A DNA stretch of 64,000 bases from Nitrospinota bacterium (GCA_016208975.1 JACQXA010000004.1:2047501-2111500); one strand, 5' to 3'; shown: positions 15,926-26,204, counted from the stretch's first letter. The notes: a model not told the origin generated them from the sequence alone. Numbers and translations are program-made.

Positions 15926-17293
15926 TTAGCGCTCCGTTTGCCTTAATGTTTCAATCCACCCTGCAAACTCCTCATTGGCCCGTTCCAGAATTAAAGCGCG
16001 GCGTTCTTTTCTGCCCCTGGTCTTTTTCTCCAACGGCGGGAACAGCGCGAAGTTAATGTTAGTAGGCTGGAAATTGTCCGCCCGCGCAGGGTCGGTAATG
16101 TAATGGAGCAGGGCGCCCAGGGTTGTGGCATGCGGAGGCGGCGGCATGTCCATTCCCAACAACTCCCATGCGGTAAAAGCGCCCGCCAGAAAACCCATGG
16201 CCACCGCTTCCACATAACCCTCCACGCCGGTTATCTGGCCCGCCAGCCGGACCCGATGATCATTTTTCAGCGTCAACCCGGCGCTCAACGCTCTTGGGGA
16301 ATTAATATAAGTGTTCCTGTGCAGCGAGCCGAACCGGAGGAAATGGGCTTCTTTCAACCCCGGTAACGTTCTGAAAATGCGCTCCTGCTCGGGGTAGGTA
16401 AGCTTGGTCTGGAACCCCACCAGGTTATATGCGTTCCCTTCCGCGTTTTCCTTCCTCAACTGGATTACGGCGTATGGCCTCTCCCCGGTGGCAGGATTGG
16501 TGATACCCACCGGTTTCATGGGCCCGAACGATAAAGCCTCGCGCCCCCGGGAGGCTATTTCCTCTATGGGCAGGCATCCCTCGAAATAATATTCCTTCTC
16601 GAAATTTTCGAATCTCACCGTTTGGGCGGACAGAAGACTGTCTATAAAGCTCTCATATTCGTTGCGATTAAGCGGGATGTTCAGATAATCCCCGGCGCCC
16701 GGTTCGGCGTACCTGTCCTGCTCGAAAACCATGCTTCTGTCCAAAGAATCGGCCTCCACGATGGGCGCTATGGCGTCGTAAAAATATAGCCCATCGCCTC
16801 CGATCAACTCCTTGAGCCGCTCCGCCAAAGCGTTTGAGGTAAGAGGGCCTGTGGATACGATCACCGCGTCGTAACCCTCGGGGATATCCGTCACTTCCTC
16901 ACGGATGAGTCGTATGTTCTGGCGTGACTGGATGGCCTTTGTCACCGCCTTCCCCAACAACTCCCTGTCCACCGCCAGCGCTTTGCCGGCTGGCACACGG
17001 CATTTGCGGGCCATTTCCATGATGAGCGACCCGGCTTTCGAAAGGTTTTCCTTTAGCATGCCGGTGGGCGAAGATAGCTCTTCGGACTTGAGCGAGTTGG
17101 AGCACACAAGTTCCCCCAGCCATGCGGTGGCGTGGGCGGGGGTGGATTTTACCGGCCGCATCTCGTAAAGGTCCACGCGGCCGTTCTCGCCCAGGATACG
17201 GGACAACTGCCAGGCCGCTTCCGGCCCGGCCAGCCCGCCGCCGATAACGGCTACCTGGAAGGCTCTTCTTCCAGCTGTTTCTTGTAGCCGCAT
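15926..17293 (-). CDS. trmFO: Methylenetetrahydrofolate--tRNA-(uracil-5-)-methyltransferase
   Basis: Folate- and FAD-dependent enzyme forming m5U54 in the tRNA T-loop; 455 aa, usual length. The FAD-binding GGGLAG motif is at about residues 18-23, then VDLYEMRPVK and the signature SNSLKSEEL; NSPRALSAGL and GQITGVEGYVEAVAMG follow near the C-terminus. The only plausible start is an ATG inside topA (MRLQETAG), giving a 43-nt overlap with that gene, so translation is probably coupled. Last gene of the ntrC-like/glnE/dprA/topA run. An earlier in-frame start would extend further into topA and add residues without family similarity. Confidence 0.92.
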   Translation of the reverse strand: MRLQETAGRRAFQVAVIGGGLAGPEAAWQLSRILGENGRVDLYEMRPVKSTPAHATAWLGELVCSNSLKSEELSSPTGMLKENLSKAGSLIMEMARKCRVPAGKALAVDRELLGKAVTKAIQSRQNIRLIREEVTDIPEGYDAVIVSTGPLTSNALAERLKELIGGDGLYFYDAIAPIVEADSLDRSMVFEQDRYAEPGAGDYLNIPLNRNEYESFIDSLLSAQTVRFENFEKEYYFEGCLPIEEIASRGREALSFGPMKPVGITNPATGERPYAVIQLRKENAEGNAYNLVGFQTKLTYPEQERIFRTLPGLKEAHFLRFGSLHRNTYINSPRALSAGLTLKNDHRVRLAGQITGVEGYVEAVAMGFLAGAFTAWELLGMDMPPPPHATTLGALLHYITDPARADNFQPTNINFALFPPLEKKTRGRKERRALILERANEEFAGWIETLRQTER

Positions 17294-19521
17294 TCCTTGT
17301 TGGGGCATTTGAGGAATACGCCCGACTTTAACGATTTTTTCACGAGGAAGGGGTGCTTGCAATCCGGGCAGGCCTCGGCCACCGGCTCGTCCCATGTGGC
17401 GAAATCGCACTTGGGATAATTATCGCAACCGTAGAAGGTCTTTCCGGTCTTGGTGCGTTTGCGGGTAAGCTCGCCGCCGCAATCCGGCTTGGGGCATTTA
17501 ATGCCTATGCCTATTTGCTTTGTGGTCTTGCACTCCGGATAGCGGGAGCATGCCATGTACCGTCCGAACCTGCCGGTCTTTATCACCATGGGGGATCCGC
17601 ACTTCTCGCATTTCAAATCCGTCGGCTCGTCTGGCGGCGCCTCTTTTTTCTCCATCGGGATTCCGCTGGCGTCCAGTTTCTTGGTGGTTTTGCATTCCGG
17701 GTAGCCGGAGCAAGCCAGGAATTTTCCGAACCGTCCGAACTTTATCACCATGGGTTTGCCGCAGTTGTCGCAGACAAATTCCGTCACTTCGGCTTCGGCC
17801 TTCACGTTGCGCATCTGTTCGCGCGCCTTGTTCAGGTCCGCTTCAAAGGGCTTGTAAAAATCGTCCAGCGCCAGGGTCCAATTTTTCTGGCCATCTTCCA
17901 CCTGGTCCAGCTCGTTCTCCATCTGGGCGGTGAACTCCACGTTTATTATGTCGGGGAAATTCTCCACCAGAAGGTCGGTAACCAGTATGCCCAACTCCGA
18001 AGGGATAAGCTTGCGGTCCTCCGCCTGGCAGTATTCCCTCTCCTGGATGACGCCCACGATGCCCGCGTAGGTGGACGGCCTGCCGATGCCCCGCTCCTCC
18101 AGCTCCCGGATAAGCGACGCTTCGGTGTATCTTGGCGGCGGTTGGGTAAAATGCTGGTTCTCCTTAAGCTCCGCAAGTTTCAGCCGCTGGCCCTCGGCCA
18201 GGTCCGCCGGGAGGCGTTTGTCCGAATCGTCAGCGCTTTCATCCGCGTTCTCTTTGGTCTCCTCGTAAACCTTCAGGAACCCGGCGAATTTCATTATGGA
18301 GCCGGTGGCCCGCATAGTGTACTCCCCGGCGGTGATGTCCACCGAAGTCACGTCGAACACGGCCTGGGCCATCTGCGAGGCCACGAACCGTTTCCATATC
18401 AATTCATATATGGCCAGGTCTTCCTTCGAAAGATGTTTTTTCATCTTCTCCGGCGTCCGCTCCACCGAGGTGGGGCGGATGGCCTCGTGGGCGTCCTGCG
18501 CCGATTTCCCGGTCTTGTAAACGTTGGGGCTGGCGGGCATGTATTGGCCGCCGAATTCTTTTTCGATGAAGCCGCGCACGTCGGTGATGGCTTCGGCGGA
18601 TACCCTGGTGGAGTCAGTCCTCATATAGGTTATAAGACCCACCGGTCCCTCTTCACCCACATCCAAACCCTCGTATAGCCTTTGGGCCACCGACATGGTG
18701 CGCCGGGCGTTATAACGAAGCTTGCGCGAGGCCTCCTGCTGGAGTGTGGAGGTGATGAACGGCGCGTAAGGGTTCCGCTTCCGCTCTTTCTTCTCTATCT
18801 TCTTTATTACAAGCTCCGCGGCGCGGATGGCGGCGCCTATTTTAGCGGCGTCCTCGCCGGAGCCAATTTCTATCTTTTCGCCCTTGAACTGGGCCAGCTT
18901 AACCTCGAACGGCGGCGGGGACGAGCCTTCCACAACTCCGTCTATGGTCCAGTACTCCTGCGGGACGAAGGCGCGGACCTCTTTTTCCCGCTCCACCAAT
19001 ATCCTCATGGCCACCGACTGAACCCTGCCCGCCGAAAGCCCCTTTCTAACCTTCTCCCAAAGGAGCGGCGAAAGTTTATAGCCCATGAGCCTGTCCAGAA
19101 TCCTGCGGGCCATCTGGGCGTTCACCTTGTTCAGGTTTATCTCGCCCACGTTCTTTATGGCTTCGGTGACGGCTTTCTTGGTGATCTCGTTGAACAGCAC
19201 CCGGTATATTTTTTTGCCTTTGCCGGAAATTTCCTCCGCCAGATGGGCGGCTATGGCCTCCCCTTCGCGGTCCGGGTCGGGCGCCAGGTATATTATCTCG
19301 GCGCTTTTGGCGGCGCTTTTCAGGTCTTTTAAGACGCTGGCCTTGCCCTTGATGGTGACAAACTCCGGTTTGTAACCATTCACAATGTCCACGCCCAGCT
19401 TGGACTTGGGCAAATTTTTGATGTGCCCCATGGAGGCCATCACATTAAAATCCTTGCCCAGATACCGCTTCAACGTGGCCGCCTTCGCCGGCGACTCCAC
19501 CACTAAAAGACCCTTGGCCAT
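17251..19521 (-). CDS. topA: DNA topoisomerase I
   Basis: Type IA topoisomerase that relaxes negative supercoils; 756 aa. The Toprim domain is at the N-terminus (LLVVESPAKAATLKRYLG; APDPDREGEAIA with DxDxE), the gate domains follow, and the active-site tyrosine is in GLITYMRTDSTRVS near 295-308. The C-terminus has four zinc-ribbon units (CDNCGKPM...CSGYPEC; CEKCGSPM...CSRYPEC; CPKPDCGG...CDNYPKC; CPDC...CPNKEC). It begins 27 nt after dprA and overlaps trmFO by 43 nt. Confidence 0.96.
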   Translation of the reverse strand: MAKGLLVVESPAKAATLKRYLGKDFNVMASMGHIKNLPKSKLGVDIVNGYKPEFVTIKGKASVLKDLKSAAKSAEIIYLAPDPDREGEAIAAHLAEEISGKGKKIYRVLFNEITKKAVTEAIKNVGEINLNKVNAQMARRILDRLMGYKLSPLLWEKVRKGLSAGRVQSVAMRILVEREKEVRAFVPQEYWTIDGVVEGSSPPPFEVKLAQFKGEKIEIGSGEDAAKIGAAIRAAELVIKKIEKKERKRNPYAPFITSTLQQEASRKLRYNARRTMSVAQRLYEGLDVGEEGPVGLITYMRTDSTRVSAEAITDVRGFIEKEFGGQYMPASPNVYKTGKSAQDAHEAIRPTSVERTPEKMKKHLSKEDLAIYELIWKRFVASQMAQAVFDVTSVDITAGEYTMRATGSIMKFAGFLKVYEETKENADESADDSDKRLPADLAEGQRLKLAELKENQHFTQPPPRYTEASLIRELEERGIGRPSTYAGIVGVIQEREYCQAEDRKLIPSELGILVTDLLVENFPDIINVEFTAQMENELDQVEDGQKNWTLALDDFYKPFEADLNKAREQMRNVKAEAEVTEFVCDNCGKPMVIKFGRFGKFLACSGYPECKTTKKLDASGIPMEKKEAPPDEPTDLKCEKCGSPMVIKTGRFGRYMACSRYPECKTTKQIGIGIKCPKPDCGGELTRKRTKTGKTFYGCDNYPKCDFATWDEPVAEACPDCKHPFLVKKSLKSGVFLKCPNKECGYKKQLEEEPSR

Positions 19522-19548
19522 TAGAGCAACACCATAAAAAATATAGAT

Positions 19549-20658
19549 TTACGCAAGCATGAAAAGCTTGCCGGGCATCTGTTTCACCTTGCCCTTCAGT
19601 TCAAGGGTGAGAAGTATAGCAGACAGCATTGGGGTTGGCAAACCGCTGGACTGGGCGATTATGTCAATATGCCGTTCGGTATGGTCCATGGCCTCCAATG
19701 CCATTTGCTCCTCCGGCGTAAGGGGAATGGGGGTTTCCAGGGGCAGTTGGGCTTGCCGGGCCTTCAGTTTTCCCAATACATACTCGGGCAATTCCTCAAG
19801 GATATCTTCCACCGACTGGACCAGCTTAGCGTGCCCTTTCTTAATGAGGCGGTTGGGGCCTTCGCTTTTCGGAGAGTTCACCGGGCCGGGCAGGGCGAAC
19901 ACGTCCCGGTTGTCATCCAAAGCGGCGTAGGCAGTTATCAACGCTCCACTTTTCTCGGCGGCCTCTATAACCAGCACCCCGAGACATAATCCGCTGACAA
20001 CCCGGTTGCGCATGGGGAAATGTATCTTGTCCGGCCCGGCGATGAATGGAAACTGGCTTATCACGGCTCCGGTGTCGGGTATCTTCTTCTGAATGTCCCG
20101 GTGCTCGGCCGGGTAATATATGTTCAGCCCGCATCCCAGCACCGCCGCCGTCCTTCCCCCGGCGTTCATTGCGCCCCGGTGCGCCAGGCCATCCACCCCC
20201 CTCGCCAGCCCCGACACCACCATTACGCCAAGTTCCGCCAGGGCTCCTGCCAGTTTTTCGGCCATCATCTTGCCGTAGCTTGTGGGCGCGCGCGTCCCCA
20301 CCACGCCTATCGCAAGCTCGTCCTCCTCCCGCCAATCCCCGGCGATGGATAACACGGGCGGGGGGGAATAAATGTTCTCCAGAGGTTTTGGGTAACCATC
20401 TTCACCGAGCAGGTTGATGCTGGCGCCCAGCTTTTCGGCCATTTGGGTTTCCCTGGCGGAGACTTTCAAAGGGTCTGTCCCGCTGATTTTTTTCGCCAGC
20501 GCCTCGGACACCCCCTCCACTTCGGCAAGCCGCGCCACTGGAGTTTGAAAAACCTCCATGGCCGAGCCGAACGCCGCCACGAGCCGGTGGAATATCACAG
20601 GCCCGATGAACGGCACTGCGTTCAACGCTATGCGGTAGTCGCGGTCATCACCTGGCAT
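19549..20658 (-). CDS. dprA: DNA-processing protein DprA (Smf)
   Basis: RecA loader for incoming single-stranded DNA in natural transformation; 369 aa. A SAM-like N-terminal domain is followed by the Rossmann-like DprA core (GVVGTRAPTSYG, VVSGLARGVDGLAHRGA, AVLGCGLNIYYPAEH, FPMRNRVVSGL, SGALITA) and a C-terminal winged-helix domain (residues 310-369). It is 12 nt downstream of glnE. Its presence is compatible with competence, but DprA is also kept in bacteria not known to be transformable. Confidence 0.95.
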   Translation of the reverse strand: MPGDDRDYRIALNAVPFIGPVIFHRLVAAFGSAMEVFQTPVARLAEVEGVSEALAKKISGTDPLKVSARETQMAEKLGASINLLGEDGYPKPLENIYSPPPVLSIAGDWREEDELAIGVVGTRAPTSYGKMMAEKLAGALAELGVMVVSGLARGVDGLAHRGAMNAGGRTAAVLGCGLNIYYPAEHRDIQKKIPDTGAVISQFPFIAGPDKIHFPMRNRVVSGLCLGVLVIEAAEKSGALITAYAALDDNRDVFALPGPVNSPKSEGPNRLIKKGHAKLVQSVEDILEELPEYVLGKLKARQAQLPLETPIPLTPEEQMALEAMDHTERHIDIIAQSSGLPTPMLSAILLTLELKGKVKQMPGKLFMLA

Positions 20659-20670
20659 TTATGCTTTTCC

Positions 20671-23562
20671 TTATTGCGCCCGTTGCGAGACAAAATCCAG
20701 ATAAACCGCCCTTACTTTCGCCATGGTCTCCTTTACCTCCCCCAACAACCTTTCAGGCCCCACGCCGGGAAGAGCAACCATCCGCGCCAGCCGCCGCAAC
20801 GCCGCAACATCCAGCGGGATCACATTTAACGCCTGTTCCCGGTCCATCCTCAAAGCGTCTTCCAGGGAGCGGTATAGGACATACGCTTTTTCCAGCTCCA
20901 CGGTGTCTTGGGCGGAAATGATTTTGCGGGCTCTAGCCCTTGCCAGGGTGGACATGGTGAACGGCTCTTCCTTCTCCGGCGGGGAGCCCAGCGACGGTTC
21001 CTCCAGCGCCAGCCATTGCAGGATGAACTCTATTTCAATCAGCCCGCCCCGGCCGAACTTTATGTCCACCGCGCCAGTCCTCACCTTTTCGTCGGCTATG
21101 CGTTCCCGGATCTCGGCAATGCGGGCCGATTCCTGCGGGGTAAGGGGTGGGTGAGTTATAAACCTGTCCATCGTTTCCATCACCATGGCCCCCACAGCCT
21201 CATCTCCGGCGATGGGGCGGGCGCCCACCAGCGCCAGCCGTTCCCACGCGTCGGCTTTGCCGCCGTAATATTCTTCCGCCGCGTTGATGGAGGGCACAAG
21301 CTCTCCTTTCTCGCCATAGGGGCGCAGACGCATGTCCAGCGCGTATCCGGAACCGTATGGAGTATATGCCCCGCAAAGCCTGATAGCATGTTGAGTCAAT
21401 AACGTTACCCCGGCCCTGTCCATTTCCCGGTCGTCCACGAACACTATAAGGTCCATGTCCGACCCGTAGTTCATCTCCCGGCGGCCCAGTTTTCCCGCCG
21501 CCAGAACAGCCCAGCCCTTTTCGCCGCAACCGGTTTCAAAGGCCGCCAGGGAGAATGAGGCCTTCAAAAACTCCTCGGCAAGTTTTGTAAGACCCTCCAT
21601 CAGCTCGAACCTGTCCGATAAGCCCAATAACCTGCGCAAACCCAGCCGCAGGCTTTCGGCGGAGCGGAACATGTTCAGTGACGACATTTTGTTTTCGGCG
21701 GTTCCGCCGCCATCCAGCGCCGAGCGGAACTCCCCCCGGTAACGGAACCTGTCGGCGGGCCTTTCCAATGGGTCGGCCACCAGCATGCGGTCTAGAACAT
21801 CGGGCTGGCGGATGAGTGTGGCCGTGAGCCGCTCCGATTGGGAGAAGATGGCCGACAGGAGTTTTATTATGGGTCTGGTCTCGTCCAGAAGCTCATATAG
21901 CATGTCGCGCCCGCCCCTTGCCTCCACGAAACGCTCGAAACCCACAAGCACATGGTCGGGCCATGGGGTAGCCTGGGCTTCCCTTATTATCTCCGGCCCG
22001 AACCTGTCGAAAGCCAGCCTGCTCCTTTCAGACGGATGGGTGAAGGGTTTGCCGTTACGCAAGGTGTTCAGCGCCCGGGCCGATTCTTCAGGTTTGTCGA
22101 AGCTCAAGGAATCCAGCCATGCGGTGATGGTCTCAACATCATCGGTGGGGGCCGGGAAAGAGTCCGCCGCCTTTTTTTCCTCTTCCTTCTTGAAAAACAA
22201 GTCAAAGATGTTCCGCACCCGTTTTTGGCGTTTTTTGGTCTCTTCCAATAGCGTGGCCGCCGGATCCTCAGAGTCAAAACCCATCAGCTTGCCAAGTACT
22301 TTGAGCCGCTCGGGGTATTCAGGCATGGAATGGGTCTGGAGCAACTGATGATACTGGATACGGTTCTCCAGCCGCCTGTAGAATAGATATGATTCCCTCA
22401 AGTCCCGGTGATGTGGAGCGGAGAGAAGCCCCAGGGTCCGGCACGCGTCCAGGGCTTTTAGCGTATTCTGCGTCCTCAGTTCCGGATAACGCGCCGCGTA
22501 AAGCAACTGCATGGCCTGGGTCACAAACTCTATCTCCCGGATGCCGCCATGGCCGAGCTTTATGTTCCTTTCGGCGTTTCTTACCCCTTTTTTCGACTGA
22601 AGCTGAAGATCTATCTTGCCTTTCATGGCGGCGATTTCATCTATGGCGCGCTGGTCCAGGTATTTCCTGTACATGAACGGGTAGAGCCTGCGGAGGGTCT
22701 CATCGCCCACTTGTTTTGAGCCGCCGCAAACCCGGGCCTTTAACAAGGCCTGGCGCTCCCATTGCTGGCCCCATGACTCGTAATAAACCTCCATGGCCCC
22801 TATGGAGTTTGTAATCTCCCCCCGGGTCCCTTCCGGGCGCAGGTCCAGGTCCACCCGGAAAACGGAGCCATCCTCGGTGGATTCCCCCAACAGCCTGGTC
22901 ACCTCCCGCGCCACCATTACAAAATGCTGGTGGAGGGGCGTGATGGCGGAGCCATCCTCTTTGCCGGTGGTGGAGCCGTTGTTCGACGAATGTACATATA
23001 TAAGATCCACGTCCGACGATATGTTCAACTCCTCACCGCCCAGCTTCCCCATGCCCAGGCAGGCGAATCTGGCCGGAAGCTCCTCTTTCCCCTCAAAAGG
23101 GGTATAAAAAGGCTGGCCATGAAGCTTAAGAAACTTCGTTTCGGCGATTGTTATGGCGGTGTCTATGGCGATGTCGGCCACGGTGGACCATTCGGCCAGC
23201 GCCTCGGTGACTTCGCACAGGCCCGCCAGTTCCCGGGCGGCGATGCGGGCCAGTTCCCGGTGCTTGAACCTTCGCAGGGCGGGCATTGGCTCCATTGCCG
23301 TCAGTAGCATTTCGATATGCCCCTGCATGGATTCTTTGCCTCGTGACGAAAGCAGAATCTCCCCGGTGGTGAGCCAGTCCAGGTCATTGGGCCGGGCAAG
23401 GATGTAGTTGGTAAGGTAATCGCTTCCGGCGAACAACCCGGCCAGCGGAGTGAAAATTTCCGGGAAGGAGGCCAGTTGGGGCCTTGTTTCAAAAAGCCGG
23501 TTGAACCCGGAGGCCACGGTGTCCGGATCGGCTGATGATAGGACGATTTCTTCCGGTGTCAT
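20671..23562 (-). CDS. glnE: Glutamine synthetase adenylyltransferase / adenylyl-removing enzyme
   Basis: Two-headed enzyme that adenylylates and deadenylylates glutamine synthetase in response to PII and glutamine; 963 aa from the ATG chosen. Two nucleotidyltransferase domains, each with a G-G/S-D-x-D site: the removing domain has GKLGGEELNISSDVDLIY near residue 190, and the adenylylating domain has GKLGRREMNYGSDMDLIVF near 700. A helical regulatory part follows each (RRLENRIQYHQL; FGRGGLIEIEF). An in-frame TTG seven codons upstream is possible. It follows an NtrC-type regulator by 67 nt, which fits nitrogen control. Confidence 0.95.
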   Translation of the reverse strand: MTPEEIVLSSADPDTVASGFNRLFETRPQLASFPEIFTPLAGLFAGSDYLTNYILARPNDLDWLTTGEILLSSRGKESMQGHIEMLLTAMEPMPALRRFKHRELARIAARELAGLCEVTEALAEWSTVADIAIDTAITIAETKFLKLHGQPFYTPFEGKEELPARFACLGMGKLGGEELNISSDVDLIYVHSSNNGSTTGKEDGSAITPLHQHFVMVAREVTRLLGESTEDGSVFRVDLDLRPEGTRGEITNSIGAMEVYYESWGQQWERQALLKARVCGGSKQVGDETLRRLYPFMYRKYLDQRAIDEIAAMKGKIDLQLQSKKGVRNAERNIKLGHGGIREIEFVTQAMQLLYAARYPELRTQNTLKALDACRTLGLLSAPHHRDLRESYLFYRRLENRIQYHQLLQTHSMPEYPERLKVLGKLMGFDSEDPAATLLEETKKRQKRVRNIFDLFFKKEEEKKAADSFPAPTDDVETITAWLDSLSFDKPEESARALNTLRNGKPFTHPSERSRLAFDRFGPEIIREAQATPWPDHVLVGFERFVEARGGRDMLYELLDETRPIIKLLSAIFSQSERLTATLIRQPDVLDRMLVADPLERPADRFRYRGEFRSALDGGGTAENKMSSLNMFRSAESLRLGLRRLLGLSDRFELMEGLTKLAEEFLKASFSLAAFETGCGEKGWAVLAAGKLGRREMNYGSDMDLIVFVDDREMDRAGVTLLTQHAIRLCGAYTPYGSGYALDMRLRPYGEKGELVPSINAAEEYYGGKADAWERLALVGARPIAGDEAVGAMVMETMDRFITHPPLTPQESARIAEIRERIADEKVRTGAVDIKFGRGGLIEIEFILQWLALEEPSLGSPPEKEEPFTMSTLARARARKIISAQDTVELEKAYVLYRSLEDALRMDREQALNVIPLDVAALRRLARMVALPGVGPERLLGEVKETMAKVRAVYLDFVSQRAQ

Positions 23563-23629
23563 AATCAGGATTCGCCGAGCCAAATGAGCAGGTTAATCCA
23601 ACATGGGAACTTTGCGCGAGGCGTCGGTT

Positions 23630-25048
23630 TCACTCCTCGGCCTTGATATGGTATTCCCCGATCTTTTTCATAAGCGTGTTCCGGTTCACGCCCAAAAGCT
23701 TTGCCGCGTGGGTCTGCACGCCATCGGCCTTCTTTAGCGCGTGTTCTATAAGCGTCTTCTCCACAAGGCTTATCACGGTGTCGTAAACCTGGCCTTCCGG
23801 GGCGGATTCCATAAGTTCCATGGTGAGCCGCGAAAGGCTCTCTTCCGGTTTCCTGCCATCCTTGGCGCCGGTGATCTCCGGCGGCAGGTCTTCCACGGTG
23901 ATGGTGTCTCCGGGGGCCATCAGGGCGCCCCGGCGGATGACGTTTTCAAGCTCCCTCACGTTTCCGGGCCAGTTGTAGCGCGTAAGGGCATCCATGGCCG
24001 CCGGGGCCAGCATCTTCTGTTTTTCGTTAAAGGTGCGGGCTATCTTGGACAAAAAATGCCTGGCCAGCGCCGGTATGTCCGGTAGCCGCTCAGACAGGGG
24101 AGGCAGGGCTATCCGCACAACGTTGAGACGGTGGTACAGGTCTTCACGGAACTTCCCCTCGGCCACTTCCGTGGCCAGGTTCCTGTTGGTGGAGGCTATC
24201 ACCCTTACATCTATTTTTACGGGGCGCGTGGCGCCTACCGGGTAAAACTCCCGCTCCTGCAGTACCCGTAGCATCTTGGCCTGGAGAGACAGGGGCATCT
24301 CCCCCACCTCGTCCAGCAGGATGGCCCCGCCGTTTGCGGCCAGGAATTTCCCTTTTTGATCTTCCACCGCGCCGGTGAATGCCCCTTTAACATGGCCGAA
24401 AAGCTCCGACTCCAGAAGGTCGTGAGGGATGGCCGCGCAGTTTACCGTGATGAACGGCTCCCGCGCCCGGGCCGAGTTTTGATGGAGCGCCCTGGCCACC
24501 AGTTCCTTACCGGAGCCGGTGGGGCCGGTGATTAATACCGTGGCGTCGGAATTGGCCGCCCGGCCGATAAGCTTGAACACGTCCTGCATGGAAGGAGCCC
24601 GGCCGATTATTTCGTCCGGCGACGATTTTACCGGCTCCGCGGACTTTAGCTGGGCCAGCTCCCCGGCCATTTTGCGATACTCGCCCACCCTCTGGGCCAG
24701 CAGGGCAACCTCGTTCAGGTCGAAAGGTTTCGTCAAGTAATCGAACGCCCCTTTCTGCATGGCCTCTATGGCGTTTTTCATGGTGGCCTCGGCGGTCATC
24801 ACCACCACAGACGGGGCGTTGGGCCGCCGCTTGATGCTCTCCAGCAGGTCCAACCCCGAGCCGTCTGGCATCATAATGTCCACAAAGGCCAGGAAATAGG
24901 GATATTCGTTGAGAAATTCACCGGCTTCGGCCACGGTGGAGGCGGCGTCCACCACGTATCCTTTGCGGGTCAACCCACGGGAAAGCACGAAACGCAGACT
25001 GCTTTCGTCGTCCACCACCAGTATCCGGTTAAACTTTTCTTCAGCCAT
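23630..25048 (-). CDS. Sigma-54-dependent response regulator, NtrC/AtoC type
   Basis: A 472-aa activator of RpoN promoters. Receiver domain 1-120 with the phosphorylatable Asp in FVDIMMPDGSG; AAA+ domain with Walker A GPTGSGKE, the sigma-54 contact loop GAFTGA and LDEVGEMPL; C-terminal Fis-type HTH (HAAKLLGVNRNTLMKKI). ATG giving MAEEKFNRIL was chosen because the receiver begins there; earlier in-frame starts would add 33 unrelated residues. It lies upstream of glnE and may be its regulator. No partner kinase gene is adjacent. It cannot be named NtrC with certainty. Confidence 0.9.
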   Translation of the reverse strand: MAEEKFNRILVVDDESSLRFVLSRGLTRKGYVVDAASTVAEAGEFLNEYPYFLAFVDIMMPDGSGLDLLESIKRRPNAPSVVVMTAEATMKNAIEAMQKGAFDYLTKPFDLNEVALLAQRVGEYRKMAGELAQLKSAEPVKSSPDEIIGRAPSMQDVFKLIGRAANSDATVLITGPTGSGKELVARALHQNSARAREPFITVNCAAIPHDLLESELFGHVKGAFTGAVEDQKGKFLAANGGAILLDEVGEMPLSLQAKMLRVLQEREFYPVGATRPVKIDVRVIASTNRNLATEVAEGKFREDLYHRLNVVRIALPPLSERLPDIPALARHFLSKIARTFNEKQKMLAPAAMDALTRYNWPGNVRELENVIRRGALMAPGDTITVEDLPPEITGAKDGRKPEESLSRLTMELMESAPEGQVYDTVISLVEKTLIEHALKKADGVQTHAAKLLGVNRNTLMKKIGEYHIKAEE

Positions 25049-25155
25049 AATCAAAAAGGTACAGGTTTCCAACTGTAAAATCAATTCCGTTAACATAACG
25101 GATAAGGTAGGATTTATGCCTTGGACAATCGTTAGTGTAGAGGTCATAACGCCAG

Positions 25156-26196
25156 ATGGACGATTCGGTAACGTATAAAACCGCCGGGGTGGACATAGAC
25201 GCGGGCATGGAAAGCCTGCGCAGGATTAAAAAAGCCGCCGCCGCCACCCACAATACTTCCGTGCTTACCGGGCTGGGCTCTTTCGGCTCCCTTTTCGATA
25301 TGGGAGCCACGCTGAAAGAATTTCAAGAGCCGGTGCTGGTGCAGAGCGTGGACGGGGTTGGCACAAAGCTTATGGTGGCCCGCATGATGGGCCGGTACGA
25401 CACCGTGGGCGTTGACCTGGTGAACCACTGTTGCAACGACATTCTCTGCCAGGGCGCGCGGGGGCTTACGTTCCTGGACTACATAGCGGTGGACGTGCTG
25501 AAGCCGGAACAGATAGAAGCGCTTGTAACCGGCATGGCCAAAGCCTGCGCCGCCAACGGCGTGGCCCTGGTGGGAGGGGAGACGGCGGAGCTTCCTGGAG
25601 TTTATGCCGCAGGGGAGTATGACCTGGTGGGGCTTATCACAGGGGTGGTTGATAAATCAAAAATAATCACCGGCAGGGACATAAAAAAAGGTGATGTGAT
25701 AATCGGGCTTAAATCATCCGGCCTGCACACCAACGGCTACACCCTGGCCCGGAAAGTTTTATTCGACCGCATGGGATTTGGTGTGGACAGCCATCACCCC
25801 GAACTTGGAACGACGGTGGGGGAGGCCCTACTGGCTTCACATAGGGATTATTCCCGTCCTCTTCTTCCGGTTTTTGAAAAGCGCCGTGTGAAGGGTGTGG
25901 CCCACATCACCGGCGGCGGACTTATAGACAACGTGCCCAGGATTCTCCCATCCAATGTGGACGCGGTATTCAAAACCTCATCATGGACGGTTCCGGCGCT
26001 GTTCCGGCTCATAGCGCAGGGAGGGGCCGTTCCCAAGGATGACATGTACCGCTCCACGAACATGGGGGTGGGGATAATACTGGTGGTCTCGCCCGAAGAA
26101 GCTTCCGCCGTGGCTGGCGACCTGAAAGATGCGGGGGAAGAGCCGATGTTCATCGGGGAGATAGCCGAGGGAAGCGGCGCGACCCGGCTTGAGTAA
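25156..26196 (+). CDS. purM: Phosphoribosylformylglycinamidine cyclo-ligase (AIR synthetase)
   Basis: Purine biosynthesis step 5, converting FGAM and ATP to AIR; 346 aa, normal length. Family signatures: YKTAGVDIDAG at the N-terminus, DGVGTKLM, VNDILCQGA-like DLVNHCCNDILCQGA, GGETAELPGVY, GLKSSGLHTNGYTLAR and HITGGGLIDNVPR. Divergent from the sigma-54 activator gene with a 107-nt gap; GAGG upstream of ATG is spaced more widely than usual. Confidence 0.96.
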   Translation: MDDSVTYKTAGVDIDAGMESLRRIKKAAAATHNTSVLTGLGSFGSLFDMGATLKEFQEPVLVQSVDGVGTKLMVARMMGRYDTVGVDLVNHCCNDILCQGARGLTFLDYIAVDVLKPEQIEALVTGMAKACAANGVALVGGETAELPGVYAAGEYDLVGLITGVVDKSKIITGRDIKKGDVIIGLKSSGLHTNGYTLARKVLFDRMGFGVDSHHPELGTTVGEALLASHRDYSRPLLPVFEKRRVKGVAHITGGGLIDNVPRILPSNVDAVFKTSSWTVPALFRLIAQGGAVPKDDMYRSTNMGVGIILVVSPEEASAVAGDLKDAGEEPMFIGEIAEGSGATRLE

Positions 26197-26204
26197 GGCC
26201 GTGA

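Noticed and set aside
17353-18678. 441-codon plus-strand frame over topA
   Set aside because: Antisense to topA; translation is rich in Gly/Arg/His with no family similarity.
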